Shown: positions 1 to 7,325 of the stretch, one piece after another
Layout: each line of letters begins with the position of its first letter
How positions within the stretch are numbered: the first letter of the stretch is position 1
From: Permianibacter aggregans
GTDB lineage: Bacteria; Pseudomonadota; Gammaproteobacteria; Enterobacterales; Permianibacteraceae
NCBI RefSeq assembly: GCF_009756665.1
Contig: NZ_CP037953.1
Span: 3,410,001 to 3,474,000 of the forward strand
Reading direction: 5' to 3'
DNA: 64,000 nt
Made by a program: the position numbers and the translations under genes
Notes under the pieces: model-generated
What the model was told of the DNA's origin: nothing
Databases searched by the model: none
What the model saw: only the letters and a program-made list of their open reading frames with translations

Positions 1-93
1 AACACCGTCACGGCCATCGACTGCGATGAGATACGCTCGCCATGGTTGTAAGATGGTTTGTAGCTGTTTTATAAGTTCTTCGATTGTTTCCAT
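1..93 (-). CDS. P-loop nucleoside/uridine kinase-like protein, N-terminal 31 residues (partial)
   Basis: The reverse strand from 93 down to the window edge reads as a clean 31-codon start beginning METIEELIKQ and ending AVDGRDGV at the edge. The last residues look like the beginning of a Walker A loop (GxxGxGKS/T) after a hydrophobic beta strand, as in uridine kinase-like P-loop kinases, which put a phosphate on a nucleoside or small substrate. The decisive GKS/T lies outside the window. It follows the DMT transporter gene on the same strand by 31 bp, so the two may be co-transcribed. The family call rests on few residues and is tentative. Confidence 0.55.
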   Translation of the reverse strand, partial: METIEELIKQLQTILQPWRAYLIAVDGRDGV

Positions 94-124
94 GGCTTTT
101 TGATAAATCTCAATTCGCTGTCGC

Positions 125-1018
125 TCATCTTTCCGAAGTCGCCAACTTTTTCGCTTTAAAGCTAATTACCCCAGTCGCCAACGAGACACCAGCCAGAATA
201 ATACTGCCGCCGATGATCATCGGCAGCGTAATGCCTTCGCTAAGGAACAGCGCACCCCAAGTGATGCCGAACAGTGGAATCAGATAGGTGACGGCGATGG
301 TTTTCGTGGGACCGATTTGGCCGAGCAGGCGGAAGAACAGCAGATATGCAATCGCGGTACAAAATACACCGAGCGCGATGACGCTAAGCCAAGCTTTGAC
401 GGAAATGCTGTTATCCGGCCACAGGTAAATCGCGAATGGCAGCATCATCAACGTCGCCGTGATTTGGCTGCCGGTGGCGGTAACGAGAGGACGTACGCCG
501 GTCATCGTGTGTTTGGTGTAGTTGACGGCGATGCCGTAGAGGAACGCCGCGAACAGGGCACCGAGTGCGGCAAAGCCACCGCTGCCCGGTTGGAATGAGA
601 CTTTGCCGGAGAGCAGAACCAGCACGCCGGTAAAGCCGATGAAAAGGCCCAGTACCCGCAACCATGGCAGACGTTCGCGGAACCAGATAAAGGCGATCAG
701 GGCACCAAACAACGGCGCGGTGCTATTCAACACGGCGGCAAAGCCGGCGGTGATGAATAGCGTTGAATAGGCGAACAAGGAAAACGGCACGGCCGAGTTC
801 AATAAACCCAGTACCGTGAACGGCACCGCTTTGCCTTTTAGCTCCGATAACTGGCCGCGAATGACGATGACGGCGATCAGAAACAGCGCGGCGATGCCGA
901 CGCGCACCGCAATCAATGGCACGGCACCGAACTCCGGTACGGCAACACGCATAAACAGGAATGAGGCGCCCCACAGGGCGGCCAATAACAACATATCGAG
1001 GAGGTGACGGGTGCTCAT
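125..1018 (-). CDS. EamA/DMT-superfamily transporter
   Basis: The 297-residue protein is almost wholly hydrophobic with about ten membrane spans arranged as two similar halves, the usual architecture and size of EamA (DMT) inner-membrane exporters. The N-terminus carries the family-typical LLLAALWGASF segment, and the second half repeats the pattern around GVFCTAIAYLLFF. Such proteins export amino acids or other small metabolites; the substrate cannot be read from the sequence. The chosen ATG at 1018 has no strong Shine-Dalgarno site; a start eight codons later (MLLLAALWG) is possible. The short polar tail ends in a lysine-rich stretch. Confidence 0.9.
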   Translation of the reverse strand: MSTRHLLDMLLLAALWGASFLFMRVAVPEFGAVPLIAVRVGIAALFLIAVIVIRGQLSELKGKAVPFTVLGLLNSAVPFSLFAYSTLFITAGFAAVLNSTAPLFGALIAFIWFRERLPWLRVLGLFIGFTGVLVLLSGKVSFQPGSGGFAALGALFAAFLYGIAVNYTKHTMTGVRPLVTATGSQITATLMMLPFAIYLWPDNSISVKAWLSVIALGVFCTAIAYLLFFRLLGQIGPTKTIAVTYLIPLFGITWGALFLSEGITLPMIIGGSIILAGVSLATGVISFKAKKLATSER

Positions 1019-1336
1019 GATCGCGGATAGCTTTGCTCAGGAAGGCGAGCTATTGTCCGGCATGCCACGAGACAAGGCCAACAAAAACTGGACGAACAAT
1101 TCACGCTGTCAAGAAACGCTGTGTTTCCGCTAGAAGCCGTCTCAAAAATAGTCTGGGCGAAGGCGAGGTGCACGAATAGGAGCGGAGGAACCGGAGTTTA
1201 CCAGTAGTAAATGAGGATTGTTCACCACATCCATGTGGTTCACCCTGGGGGCTACGCTAAAATCCGCTCCCGGCGGATTTTTCCGAGCACCGCATTCGTG
1301 CACCTCACCGAGCTCCAGGCATTTTGGAGATGGCTT
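1019..1336. other. Intergenic stretch dominated by a MITE-like repeat
   Basis: No gene is seen here. Positions 1019-1131 show nothing recognisable. From 1132 onward the stretch is a palindromic repeat, annotated separately. I looked on the reverse strand for a second SEC-C motif that could be the lost end of ychJ and found none. Confidence 0.7.
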
Positions 1337-1338
1337 CT
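1132..1338. repeat. MITE-like palindromic element, copy 1 (long form)
   Basis: The element has terminal inverted repeats of about 18 bp: the left end reads agaagccgtctcaaaaat and the right end is its near-complement ending gagatggcttct. Inside lies a second inverted repeat (gaggtgcacgaat against attcgtgcacctc), so the whole unit can fold as one long hairpin. A second copy lies at 2615-2757 in opposite orientation. This copy carries about 63 extra bases (1220-1282) that hold two small perfect palindromes, ccacat/atgtgg and aaaatccg/cggatttt. It has no coding capacity, so if mobile it depends on a transposase elsewhere. Its right end supplies the ychJ stop codon. Confidence 0.8.
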
Positions 1339-1729
1339 ATTCGTGGATCTGTCCTCGCAGATAAAACCATTGGCCATTTTCTTTGACGAACTGGCTGGTT
1401 TCATGCAAGCGATGGGCGCGGCCGTTGATTTTGTAGCGGGCAACGAACTCCACTTCCGCTTCGTTTTCGTCGATCGACCGATGTTGGCGTACTTCCAAGC
1501 CGAGCCATTTTGTTTTTGGGTCGGCAGCCAGATCATCTTGTGATGGCCGCGTCGATTCATGCCAGGTGCGCCGCAGATAGTCGGTATTTTGCATGACGAA
1601 TGCGCTGTAGCGCGAGCGCATCAACTGCTCGGCATTCTCTGCTTTCTTGCTCTGATGCAGCGGGCCACAACACTGGCCGTAAGCCAGTTCAGAACCACAG
1701 GGGCAGGGGACATTTTCAGTTTGTATCAT
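1337..1729 (-). CDS. ychJ: YchJ-family SEC-C motif protein, C-terminally short
   Basis: This 130-residue protein opens with a SEC-C type zinc-binding motif, CPCGSELAYGQCC (residues 9-21), then the YchJ/NTF2-like body with LMRSRYSAFV and FVKENGQWFY. Its biochemical role is not established. E. coli YchJ is about 150 residues and carries a second SEC-C motif at its C-terminus; here the protein stops just after the QWFY strand. The TAG stop lies in the terminal inverted repeat of the adjacent MITE, so the last ~20 residues may have been cut off by insertion (inference; some homologues are naturally short). The start overlaps the methyltransferase stop by 4 bp, implying translational coupling. Confidence 0.9.
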   Translation of the reverse strand: MIQTENVPCPCGSELAYGQCCGPLHQSKKAENAEQLMRSRYSAFVMQNTDYLRRTWHESTRPSQDDLAADPKTKWLGLEVRQHRSIDENEAEVEFVARYKINGRAHRLHETSQFVKENGQWFYLRGQIHE

Positions 1730-2550
1730 CGGTGGGCTTTGGCTTGGATAAAGCTGTAAAAGAAAATGGTTTCCGGCCGTTGTTCACGCTCGTGCATATC
1801 GGCTTCCATGGCCTGGATATCGGCACGGTTCAATCCGCCGGCATCGCGGATGGCATCGGCGGCCGACAGCATCAAGCCGGTCCAGTAACGCAGCATCGCG
1901 GTGCGCTTTTCCGGCTCGCGATTATCGTAATGAAACGATTTCGGTTCCAGCACAATATCGCGAAATTCGGCGGCTTGCAGCAGGTTGCCGAGTTTGGCGC
2001 CGACATACGGATCGCCGCCTTGTTGTTGCTGCACTTCGTTGAATCGTTGCCAGTAGCGATCAACGGCGAACGAACGTGGTGACAGCAGCAAGCTGCTGTT
2101 CATCACTTCGGTGAGGTAAATAACGCCACGTTCCTTCAGCACCCGACGGGCTTCACGCAAAACACTCAGCGGGTCGTTGATATGTTCCAATACCCAACAA
2201 ATGAAAACCGCATCAAATTGCTGATCGGGAAACTGCAATTCAGCGGCGTTCATCACGGAGAATTGATAGCGAGCCGGATCAATGGTGCTTTCGGCAAGGT
2301 TGGCGTTGGCTTGCAGGATTTGGGCTTCGTTGATGTCGACGCCGTGCAAGCGAAGCTGTGGAAAACGGCGCAACAGGATTTCCGATTGGGCGCCAACTCC
2401 GCAGCCGATCTCCAGCAGTGACTCGACACTGCGTAATTCAACGCTCTGATAAATCAGTGCTTCGGTCATCGCCGCCTGTTGCCGCAGGCGTTGCTGTTCG
2501 TGCGGTGTGTAGCCGTGCAAATAAGTGCTTGTGGCATGCCGTTCCTGCAT
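1726..2550 (-). CDS. Class I SAM-dependent methyltransferase
   Basis: The 274-residue protein has the Rossmann-fold methyltransferase core. Motif I is LEIGCGVGAQSE (about residues 46-57), followed by the acidic strand-2 end GVDINEAQ, and a post-motif region FDAVFICWVLEHINDP typical of the Methyltransf_11/25 group. The family transfers a methyl group from S-adenosylmethionine to a small molecule, lipid or quinone precursor; the substrate is unknown. The ATG has a good AAGGAGAG Shine-Dalgarno site. It is the first gene of a two-gene operon with ychJ, and the pair is bracketed by two inverted MITE-like repeats. Confidence 0.9.
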   Translation of the reverse strand: MQERHATSTYLHGYTPHEQQRLRQQAAMTEALIYQSVELRSVESLLEIGCGVGAQSEILLRRFPQLRLHGVDINEAQILQANANLAESTIDPARYQFSVMNAAELQFPDQQFDAVFICWVLEHINDPLSVLREARRVLKERGVIYLTEVMNSSLLLSPRSFAVDRYWQRFNEVQQQQGGDPYVGAKLGNLLQAAEFRDIVLEPKSFHYDNREPEKRTAMLRYWTGLMLSAADAIRDAGGLNRADIQAMEADMHEREQRPETIFFYSFIQAKAHR

Positions 2551-2614
2551 TGACGCTCTCCTTCAAAACCAACAGCTAAAGCATAGTAGCAGGGAAGTCC
2601 GTTTCGGTTTAACT

Positions 2615-2757
2615 AGAAGCCATCTCAAAAATGCCTGGAGCTCGGTGATCTGCGCGAATGTGGTGCTCGGAATCCTCATTTACTATTTGTAAACTGCGGT
2701 TCCTCCGCTCCTCTTCTCGCACCTCACCTTCGCCCAGACTATTTTTGAGATGGCTTC
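2615..2757. repeat. MITE-like palindromic element, copy 2 (short form)
   Basis: This 143-bp element is an inverted copy of the one at 1132-1338. On the reverse strand it begins gaagccatctcaaaaat and ends in the matching inverted repeat, and it keeps the same interior (gtctgggcgaagg, ggagcggaggaacc, tagtaaatgagg, gagctccaggcat). It lacks the 63-bp insert found in copy 1, so it is probably closer to the basic form. It sits between the terminator of the DUF4397 gene and the methyltransferase start. The internal stem is less perfect than in copy 1. Confidence 0.8.
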
Positions 2758-2784
2758 AAAAAAAACGCGCCGTTGGGCGCGTTC
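2757..2784 (-). terminator. Rho-independent terminator of the DUF4397 gene
   Basis: On the reverse strand an aacgcgcc/ggcgcgtt stem with a caac loop is followed by a run of T. It lies about 30 bp past the stop codon of the DUF4397 gene, and its T-run touches the end of MITE copy 2. Confidence 0.8.
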
Positions 2785-2813
2785 ATATTCAGGGGGAATG
2801 AAAAGGTTCTGGC

Positions 2814-4193
2814 TTATGGCGCGAAATCATCAAGCAGAATGACGCCGAGCGGTAAGCCGCCACCCGCCGCATCGCGTGCGATGGCGCTATAGATACCACC
2901 GTTTTCCAGCGTCACGGTCAGCGGACCAATGGCGGCGGTTTTGCTGCCGGTTGCTGTGATGGTGATGTCGTAGCGGCCGGTAGCGAGGCTGACATAACCG
3001 GTATCGGCCTTGAATGGCACATTGCTGAAATTGGCCGTGACGGTATTGATATCAGTGCCCATGGGCGTCACGTAAATATCGACATTGCCGGCCGTTGGAC
3101 TGCCGTGGGTCAGTCTGACTTGCGCTTCAGTGGCAATGCGTCGAATGCGATCACTTTGCACCAGTGGTTCAATCGAGGCGAGCGGACCGACGGCAGCAAC
3201 GGTGCTGACCGAGTTCGCGGCCAAGTCCAGATCGGCATTGATCGCGACGATGCTGTTGTCGGCGTCCGCGGCGACTTTGACGTTGTAGCTATCGGGCGGC
3301 ACCGTGGCATAGGGCGTGAAGTTCGGATATGCCAGAGCATTGACCAGTGGCGCCGCAAAGTTATCGTTAACCACGACGTCAACGGCTGGTGCATCCGGCG
3401 AATTGTGCACGACACGCAGCGCCGCTGGTGTGTTGGCGTCACGAATGATACTGCTCGGGTTGACGCCATCGCTCAGTAGTAGATTGATCGGTGAAACGGT
3501 GTTATCGATTTCCGTCGCGAGAATATTCTGCAACGCGACCAACAACAAATCGCCGCCACTCAAACTGATGGTGCCACTGTCGAAGACAACCGTGCTGCGA
3601 TTTCCTGTCGGCGTGACCCGAATCCGGTAGTCACCATTATTGACCGTGACCGGACCCAGTTTCTGGCGGAACGAAAAATTGCCCAGCGCTGCCGCGGAAG
3701 CCAGATCGGCTGTTGGTGCGGTGACATAAACATCGACGCCTGGTGCATTCGGTGCGCCGTGGAATACCGTGACTTGAGTGCTGCCGCTCGGCACAGCAGC
3801 AGTCGAGGCATCGATAACATCAAGCGTAATATTGGCGACATTACCGGTTGCAATCAGCGTGTAGTTGCGATCGGCATTCAGCGTCAGATTGGCAGGACCG
3901 ATGACCGTAACGTTGCCGCCCGGCGTTACGCCTTGTACGGTGGCACTGACGTTGCCGACACTGGCATTGAAATAGGGCGTGGCGTTGGCATAATCCAAAT
4001 CATTGACGGCGGTGGTGCCACCGGCCAACACATCCACTTTCGGTGCATCCGGTGAGGCATGCACGACACGTGCTTTGGTCACTTGTGGCGCAGGCGGCAG
4101 ATCCACGTCGTCATCGTCATCATCGAATACGCTGCAGGCACTTAACAGCGCCACAGCCGCCATCGTCAATAGCGTGCGGTTTACCACTTTCAT
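2814..4193 (-). CDS. DUF4397-repeat lipoprotein
   Basis: The 459-residue protein starts with a lipoprotein signal peptide ending in the lipobox LLSAC (Cys20), so it is probably anchored in the outer membrane or periplasmic face. Directly after comes SVF and six aspartates (about residues 24-29), then a Pro-rich spacer. The body holds four DUF4397-like beta units, each opening with a variant of RVVHASPDAPKVDV (near residues 42, 142, 260 and 361). The function of DUF4397 is unknown; it is common in exported and surface beta-rich proteins. The start has a GGAGAG Shine-Dalgarno site. It forms a single-gene unit with its own terminator. Confidence 0.88.
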   Translation of the reverse strand: MKVVNRTLLTMAAVALLSACSVFDDDDDDVDLPPAPQVTKARVVHASPDAPKVDVLAGGTTAVNDLDYANATPYFNASVGNVSATVQGVTPGGNVTVIGPANLTLNADRNYTLIATGNVANITLDVIDASTAAVPSGSTQVTVFHGAPNAPGVDVYVTAPTADLASAAALGNFSFRQKLGPVTVNNGDYRIRVTPTGNRSTVVFDSGTISLSGGDLLLVALQNILATEIDNTVSPINLLLSDGVNPSSIIRDANTPAALRVVHNSPDAPAVDVVVNDNFAAPLVNALAYPNFTPYATVPPDSYNVKVAADADNSIVAINADLDLAANSVSTVAAVGPLASIEPLVQSDRIRRIATEAQVRLTHGSPTAGNVDIYVTPMGTDINTVTANFSNVPFKADTGYVSLATGRYDITITATGSKTAAIGPLTVTLENGGIYSAIARDAAGGGLPLGVILLDDFAP

Positions 4194-4439
4194 CTTTACT
4201 CTCCATTTGCTCGTTTACACAGGGACCGTGTCATACCGCCTGAATGACACTTGCCGTTACGCCTTCCAACCTGTTTGCGATCAACGCCATTTATCGGTGA
4301 CAAAAGGACCAATCCGGAATGAATGTTTAAACGTAGAGGTATCGAATGACGGCAAGAAATTGTTCACGTCATTGAAGCTATGACTGAAAATCTCTCGTAT
4401 CAAGACGTTACTAACTGAAAGCAGAAACGGTAGACAGGC

Positions 4440-5138
4440 ATGAGCAAAAAACAGTGGTTGATCGTCGGCGGCAATTCCGGAATCGGCGCTGCCATTGTTG
4501 AGCGTTTGCTGGCGCGCGATGATGAAGTCTGGTGCTTGTCGCGCCACGTCGAGCAATATTCTGGCGCCGTGCACACGCAGCAATGGAATGTGCTCGAGCA
4601 GGATTTTCCTGTTGCCTTTTTGCCGGAAAAGCTCGACGGCTTGATTTATTGTCCCGGCTCCATCCGCTTGAAACCCTTTACCCAGATTCGACTGGAGGAA
4701 TTTCAGGAAGATCTGGCCTTGAATACCTTCGGTGCAATTAAAGCCTTGCAATCCTGTCATTCGGCATTGAGCAAAGCCGATCACGCCTCGGTGTTATTGT
4801 TCAGCACGGTTGCTGTGCAAACGGGTTTGAAATTCCACGCTTCGGTAGCCACGGCGAAAGGTGCGCTGGAAGGTTTGGTTCGATCTTTGGCGGCGGAGTG
4901 GGCGCCGCGCATCCATGTCAATGCCATCGCACCGGCCTTGATTGAAACGCCGCTGTCGCAGCCATTGATTCGCGATGCCAAACGTCGCCAGAGCATCGAG
5001 CAGATGAACCCGATGAAGCGCATTGGTCAGCCCGACAGCATCGCGTCGCTCTGCGAGTGGCTGCTGATGATGCCAACACCGTTCGTGACGGGTCAGGTGT
5101 TTGCCGTTGATGGGGGCATGTCCAGCGTGCGCGTTTGA
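4440..5138 (+). CDS. SDR-family oxidoreductase-like protein with altered catalytic Tyr
   Basis: The 232-residue protein has the short-chain dehydrogenase fold. The dinucleotide loop GGNSGIG is at residues 10-16, an N-A-G-like CPGS at 71-74, the active-site Ser is in LLFSTVAV (S122), and the C-terminal VTGQVFAVDGGMS is typical. In classical SDRs a Tyr-x3-Lys pair follows; here the segment reads HASVATAKG, so Lys140 is kept but the Tyr position is Val136. Either it has lost oxidoreductase activity or it uses another residue. The substrate is unknown. The Shine-Dalgarno site is weak. A small unknown gene follows 66 bp downstream on the same strand. Confidence 0.88.
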   Translation: MSKKQWLIVGGNSGIGAAIVERLLARDDEVWCLSRHVEQYSGAVHTQQWNVLEQDFPVAFLPEKLDGLIYCPGSIRLKPFTQIRLEEFQEDLALNTFGAIKALQSCHSALSKADHASVLLFSTVAVQTGLKFHASVATAKGALEGLVRSLAAEWAPRIHVNAIAPALIETPLSQPLIRDAKRRQSIEQMNPMKRIGQPDSIASLCEWLLMMPTPFVTGQVFAVDGGMSSVRV

Positions 5139-5204
5139 GCGCAAGGATTGCGCCCGAACCCTGTGCACGATAAAGCGGTGTTGAACAGGCCTTGGAGCGC
5201 AGCG

Positions 5205-5480
5205 ATGATTTGGGTCGGCCGCTACCCGTCCAGCCCATCGGTACGGGTGATTTATCAATCGACAGAACAGAAACGCTTGCCGCGCGGTCATGTACGTTTG
5301 CGGCTGCTGCATTTGGACAGTGAAAAACTGGGCGCGGAAATCATTGAGCCGGCTTCGGTGGTACGCCGAATGGTGTGCACCGAAAAAGATCAGTCACTGG
5401 CTGATGAATGCGTGCTGAAGTATCTGCGATTGAAAAATTGCTCGCCATCGCTGACGGTGCAGACGCCACTGCCAATCTGA
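5205..5480 (+). CDS. Small hypothetical protein (91 aa)
   Basis: I do not recognise the family. The reading frame is open from upstream, but the ATG at 5205 has a GGAG box eight bases before it and gives a 91-residue basic protein beginning MIWVGRYPSS, with no signal peptide or membrane span. It follows the SDR gene on the same strand and may be co-transcribed. The convergent hydrolase gene ends 22 bp downstream. The protein reads with balanced, non-repetitive composition, which favours a real gene. Confidence 0.55.
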   Translation: MIWVGRYPSSPSVRVIYQSTEQKRLPRGHVRLRLLHLDSEKLGAEIIEPASVVRRMVCTEKDQSLADECVLKYLRLKNCSPSLTVQTPLPI

Positions 5481-5502
5481 ACGGTTTCAGTCGTGGCGCC
5501 CT

Positions 5503-6252
5503 TCAATTATGGTGAAGAATCCAATCGGCAACCTGTCTTGCCGCCCATGACGGCGCATCAAGAAACAAATCATGACCACCTTCCGGGTGGTAGTGCGCCG
5601 GCACTCGCCAGGCGGCGGCAATCTGTTCCGAACAAGCCGGTGAGACCAGTTTATCCTGTCTGCTGATCAGCACTTGGGTGTTCGGGCAGGGTGCATTGAT
5701 CGGGCCGGCATAATGCGCGGCCGCCTGCATTTGTCGGCTGATGGTTTGCCAGCTGACGGGCCGGGCACGTTGAATCGCCACCCACTGCCGCAATCGTTCC
5801 GCATCGAACGGAAGATTGGAAACCAGCGCCATGATGCGCCGTTCGCGTTTCTCGACATTCCGCCAATGCCATAACGCGCTAATGATGCGAGCCGCCTGTT
5901 GCCAGCGCAGCCGCTGCCAAAAGAAGCTGTAGCGACGCAGGCTGGCATTGACCATCGTCAGCGAACGCGTTTCCGTTGCAGTTTGCCTGGCCCATTCACA
6001 GGCAATCATGCCGCCGAGCGAAATGCCAACCAGATGCTTGTTGCCTTCGGGCGCCGTGCGCCGCAGTTCGCTAACGATGGCTTCGACTCGGTTGGGAGAG
6101 CGTTCCTGAAAACGCTGACCGGTACCGGGTAAATCGGGGCAGTGCACGGTGTGGTTTGGCAACGCGTTACGTAGCGCTTGCAAAAACGCTTCGGCATGTG
6201 CGGCTTCGCGTGACAAGCCGCGCAGCACGATCACCGGTGCCGACTCGCTCAA
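5503..6252 (-). CDS. Alpha/beta hydrolase
   Basis: The 249-residue protein has the alpha/beta-hydrolase layout. An early strand VIVLRGLSR is followed by CPDLPGTGQ, the nucleophile elbow GISLGG (Ser78), a late Asp in VLISRQDKLV and a His in EGGHDLFLD near the C-terminus. This gives a complete Ser-Asp-His triad. It is cytoplasmic, with no signal peptide. The family hydrolyses esters, thioesters or related bonds; the substrate cannot be assigned. Its start codon overlaps the stop of the ankyrin gene upstream by 4 bp, so the two are probably translated together. Confidence 0.88.
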   Translation of the reverse strand: MSESAPVIVLRGLSREAAHAEAFLQALRNALPNHTVHCPDLPGTGQRFQERSPNRVEAIVSELRRTAPEGNKHLVGISLGGMIACEWARQTATETRSLTMVNASLRRYSFFWQRLRWQQAARIISALWHWRNVEKRERRIMALVSNLPFDAERLRQWVAIQRARPVSWQTISRQMQAAAHYAGPINAPCPNTQVLISRQDKLVSPACSEQIAAAWRVPAHYHPEGGHDLFLDAPSWAARQVADWILHHN

Positions 6253-7229
6253 GGCTGCGCCCCGCGCGAACGCAGTAGCGCCAGCATCGCATCACGACGA
6301 GCTTTGTTCTGCGCGGTTTCGCGCTTTTCATTTACCAATGTCAGCACCGTTTTCTGCGCCTGATTTTTTACGTTCGGATCAGCGCCGGCATCAAGCAGCT
6401 GAGTGGCAATATCGACGTTCAGCCGTTTGCCAGCCACCATCAACGCCGATTGGCCAAAGGCCCAATCATTCGGTGAGGCGCCCAGCGCCAACAGCGTTTT
6501 GACATGCACGGCCCGGTCTTTTTCAATCGCGGCCATCAGCGCCGAACCGCTGGTGAGTTGTTTACCGGCGACGCCGATGTGCTGACGGCCTTTCGCCTCT
6601 TCGTTTTTCAGCGCAATCGAGCCGATGTTTTCCAGATCGCCCTGCGCCATCGCTCCTTTTGCCACCAGCAAACGAATCATCGCCGACTTGTCTTCTTTCG
6701 CTTCGGCCGCCAGGCGCAAGGCATCGAGGGTGAACAGTTTTTCGGTCAGGCGAAACTGGGCGCCGTTCTCGATCAAATACTCCGCTACCGCAAGATGGCC
6801 ATGCATCGCGGCCTCCATCAACGGTGGTCCCGGATCCAGACGAAACCCATTCAGGTTGGCGCCAAGCTGATGCTGACGTTTGACTTCTGCCAAGTCCCCT
6901 TTGCGCGCCGCCAGGCTAATTTGGTAATCCGGTGAACGGGCTTGCTGCTCCAAGGCTTGTTGTTGCTGTTGCATGCGTTGCAACAGCAAGTTGTTATCTG
7001 GTGTCGCTTGCATGCGTCGTTGCTGCTCGGCTTTGACTTCCGGCGTCAGCGCCCGAATTTCGGCTTCGAGGGTGCGAACGCGGGCGGTATCACCGCGTTC
7101 ATGGGCTTGTTGCAACTCGGTCATCAACTGCAACATGCGCTGTTCGGCAACGGAGGTTTCCGCCGCGTAAGCGCTGATCGACAGGACAGCGATGGCGGAA
7201 CAGAAAATCGAAGTAAAGAAGCGGTTCAT
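6249..7229 (-). CDS. Exported ankyrin-repeat protein
   Basis: From the ATG at 7229 this is a 326-residue protein with a signal peptide (MNRFFTSIFCSAIAVLSISAYA, cut near AYA-AE), so it is periplasmic. An upstream in-frame ATG at 7280 would put 17 residues before the signal peptide and is less likely. A Gln-rich coiled segment (about 25-100) precedes ankyrin repeats, e.g. PPLMEAAMHGHLAVAEYLIENGA, SALMAAIEKDRAV and SALMVAGKRLNVDIATQLLDAGADPN. Ankyrin repeats bind partner proteins; the partner is unknown. It is followed by an overlapping alpha/beta hydrolase gene. Confidence 0.85.
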   Translation of the reverse strand: MNRFFTSIFCSAIAVLSISAYAAETSVAEQRMLQLMTELQQAHERGDTARVRTLEAEIRALTPEVKAEQQRRMQATPDNNLLLQRMQQQQQALEQQARSPDYQISLAARKGDLAEVKRQHQLGANLNGFRLDPGPPLMEAAMHGHLAVAEYLIENGAQFRLTEKLFTLDALRLAAEAKEDKSAMIRLLVAKGAMAQGDLENIGSIALKNEEAKGRQHIGVAGKQLTSGSALMAAIEKDRAVHVKTLLALGASPNDWAFGQSALMVAGKRLNVDIATQLLDAGADPNVKNQAQKTVLTLVNEKRETAQNKARRDAMLALLRSRGAQP

Positions 7230-7325
7230 CGTGGAGCGTCCTTGCACTGCGCGAGTGTGTTGAAACGAGGATGGATTCAACTATGGTAGCCGCCGCCAGC
7301 CTTGCTGAGAATGCCTTGGCTACAT

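Noticed and set aside
4281-4784. 167-codon reverse-strand frame reaching past the SDR start
   Set aside because: Mostly antisense to the SDR gene, no Shine-Dalgarno site, no recognisable domain.
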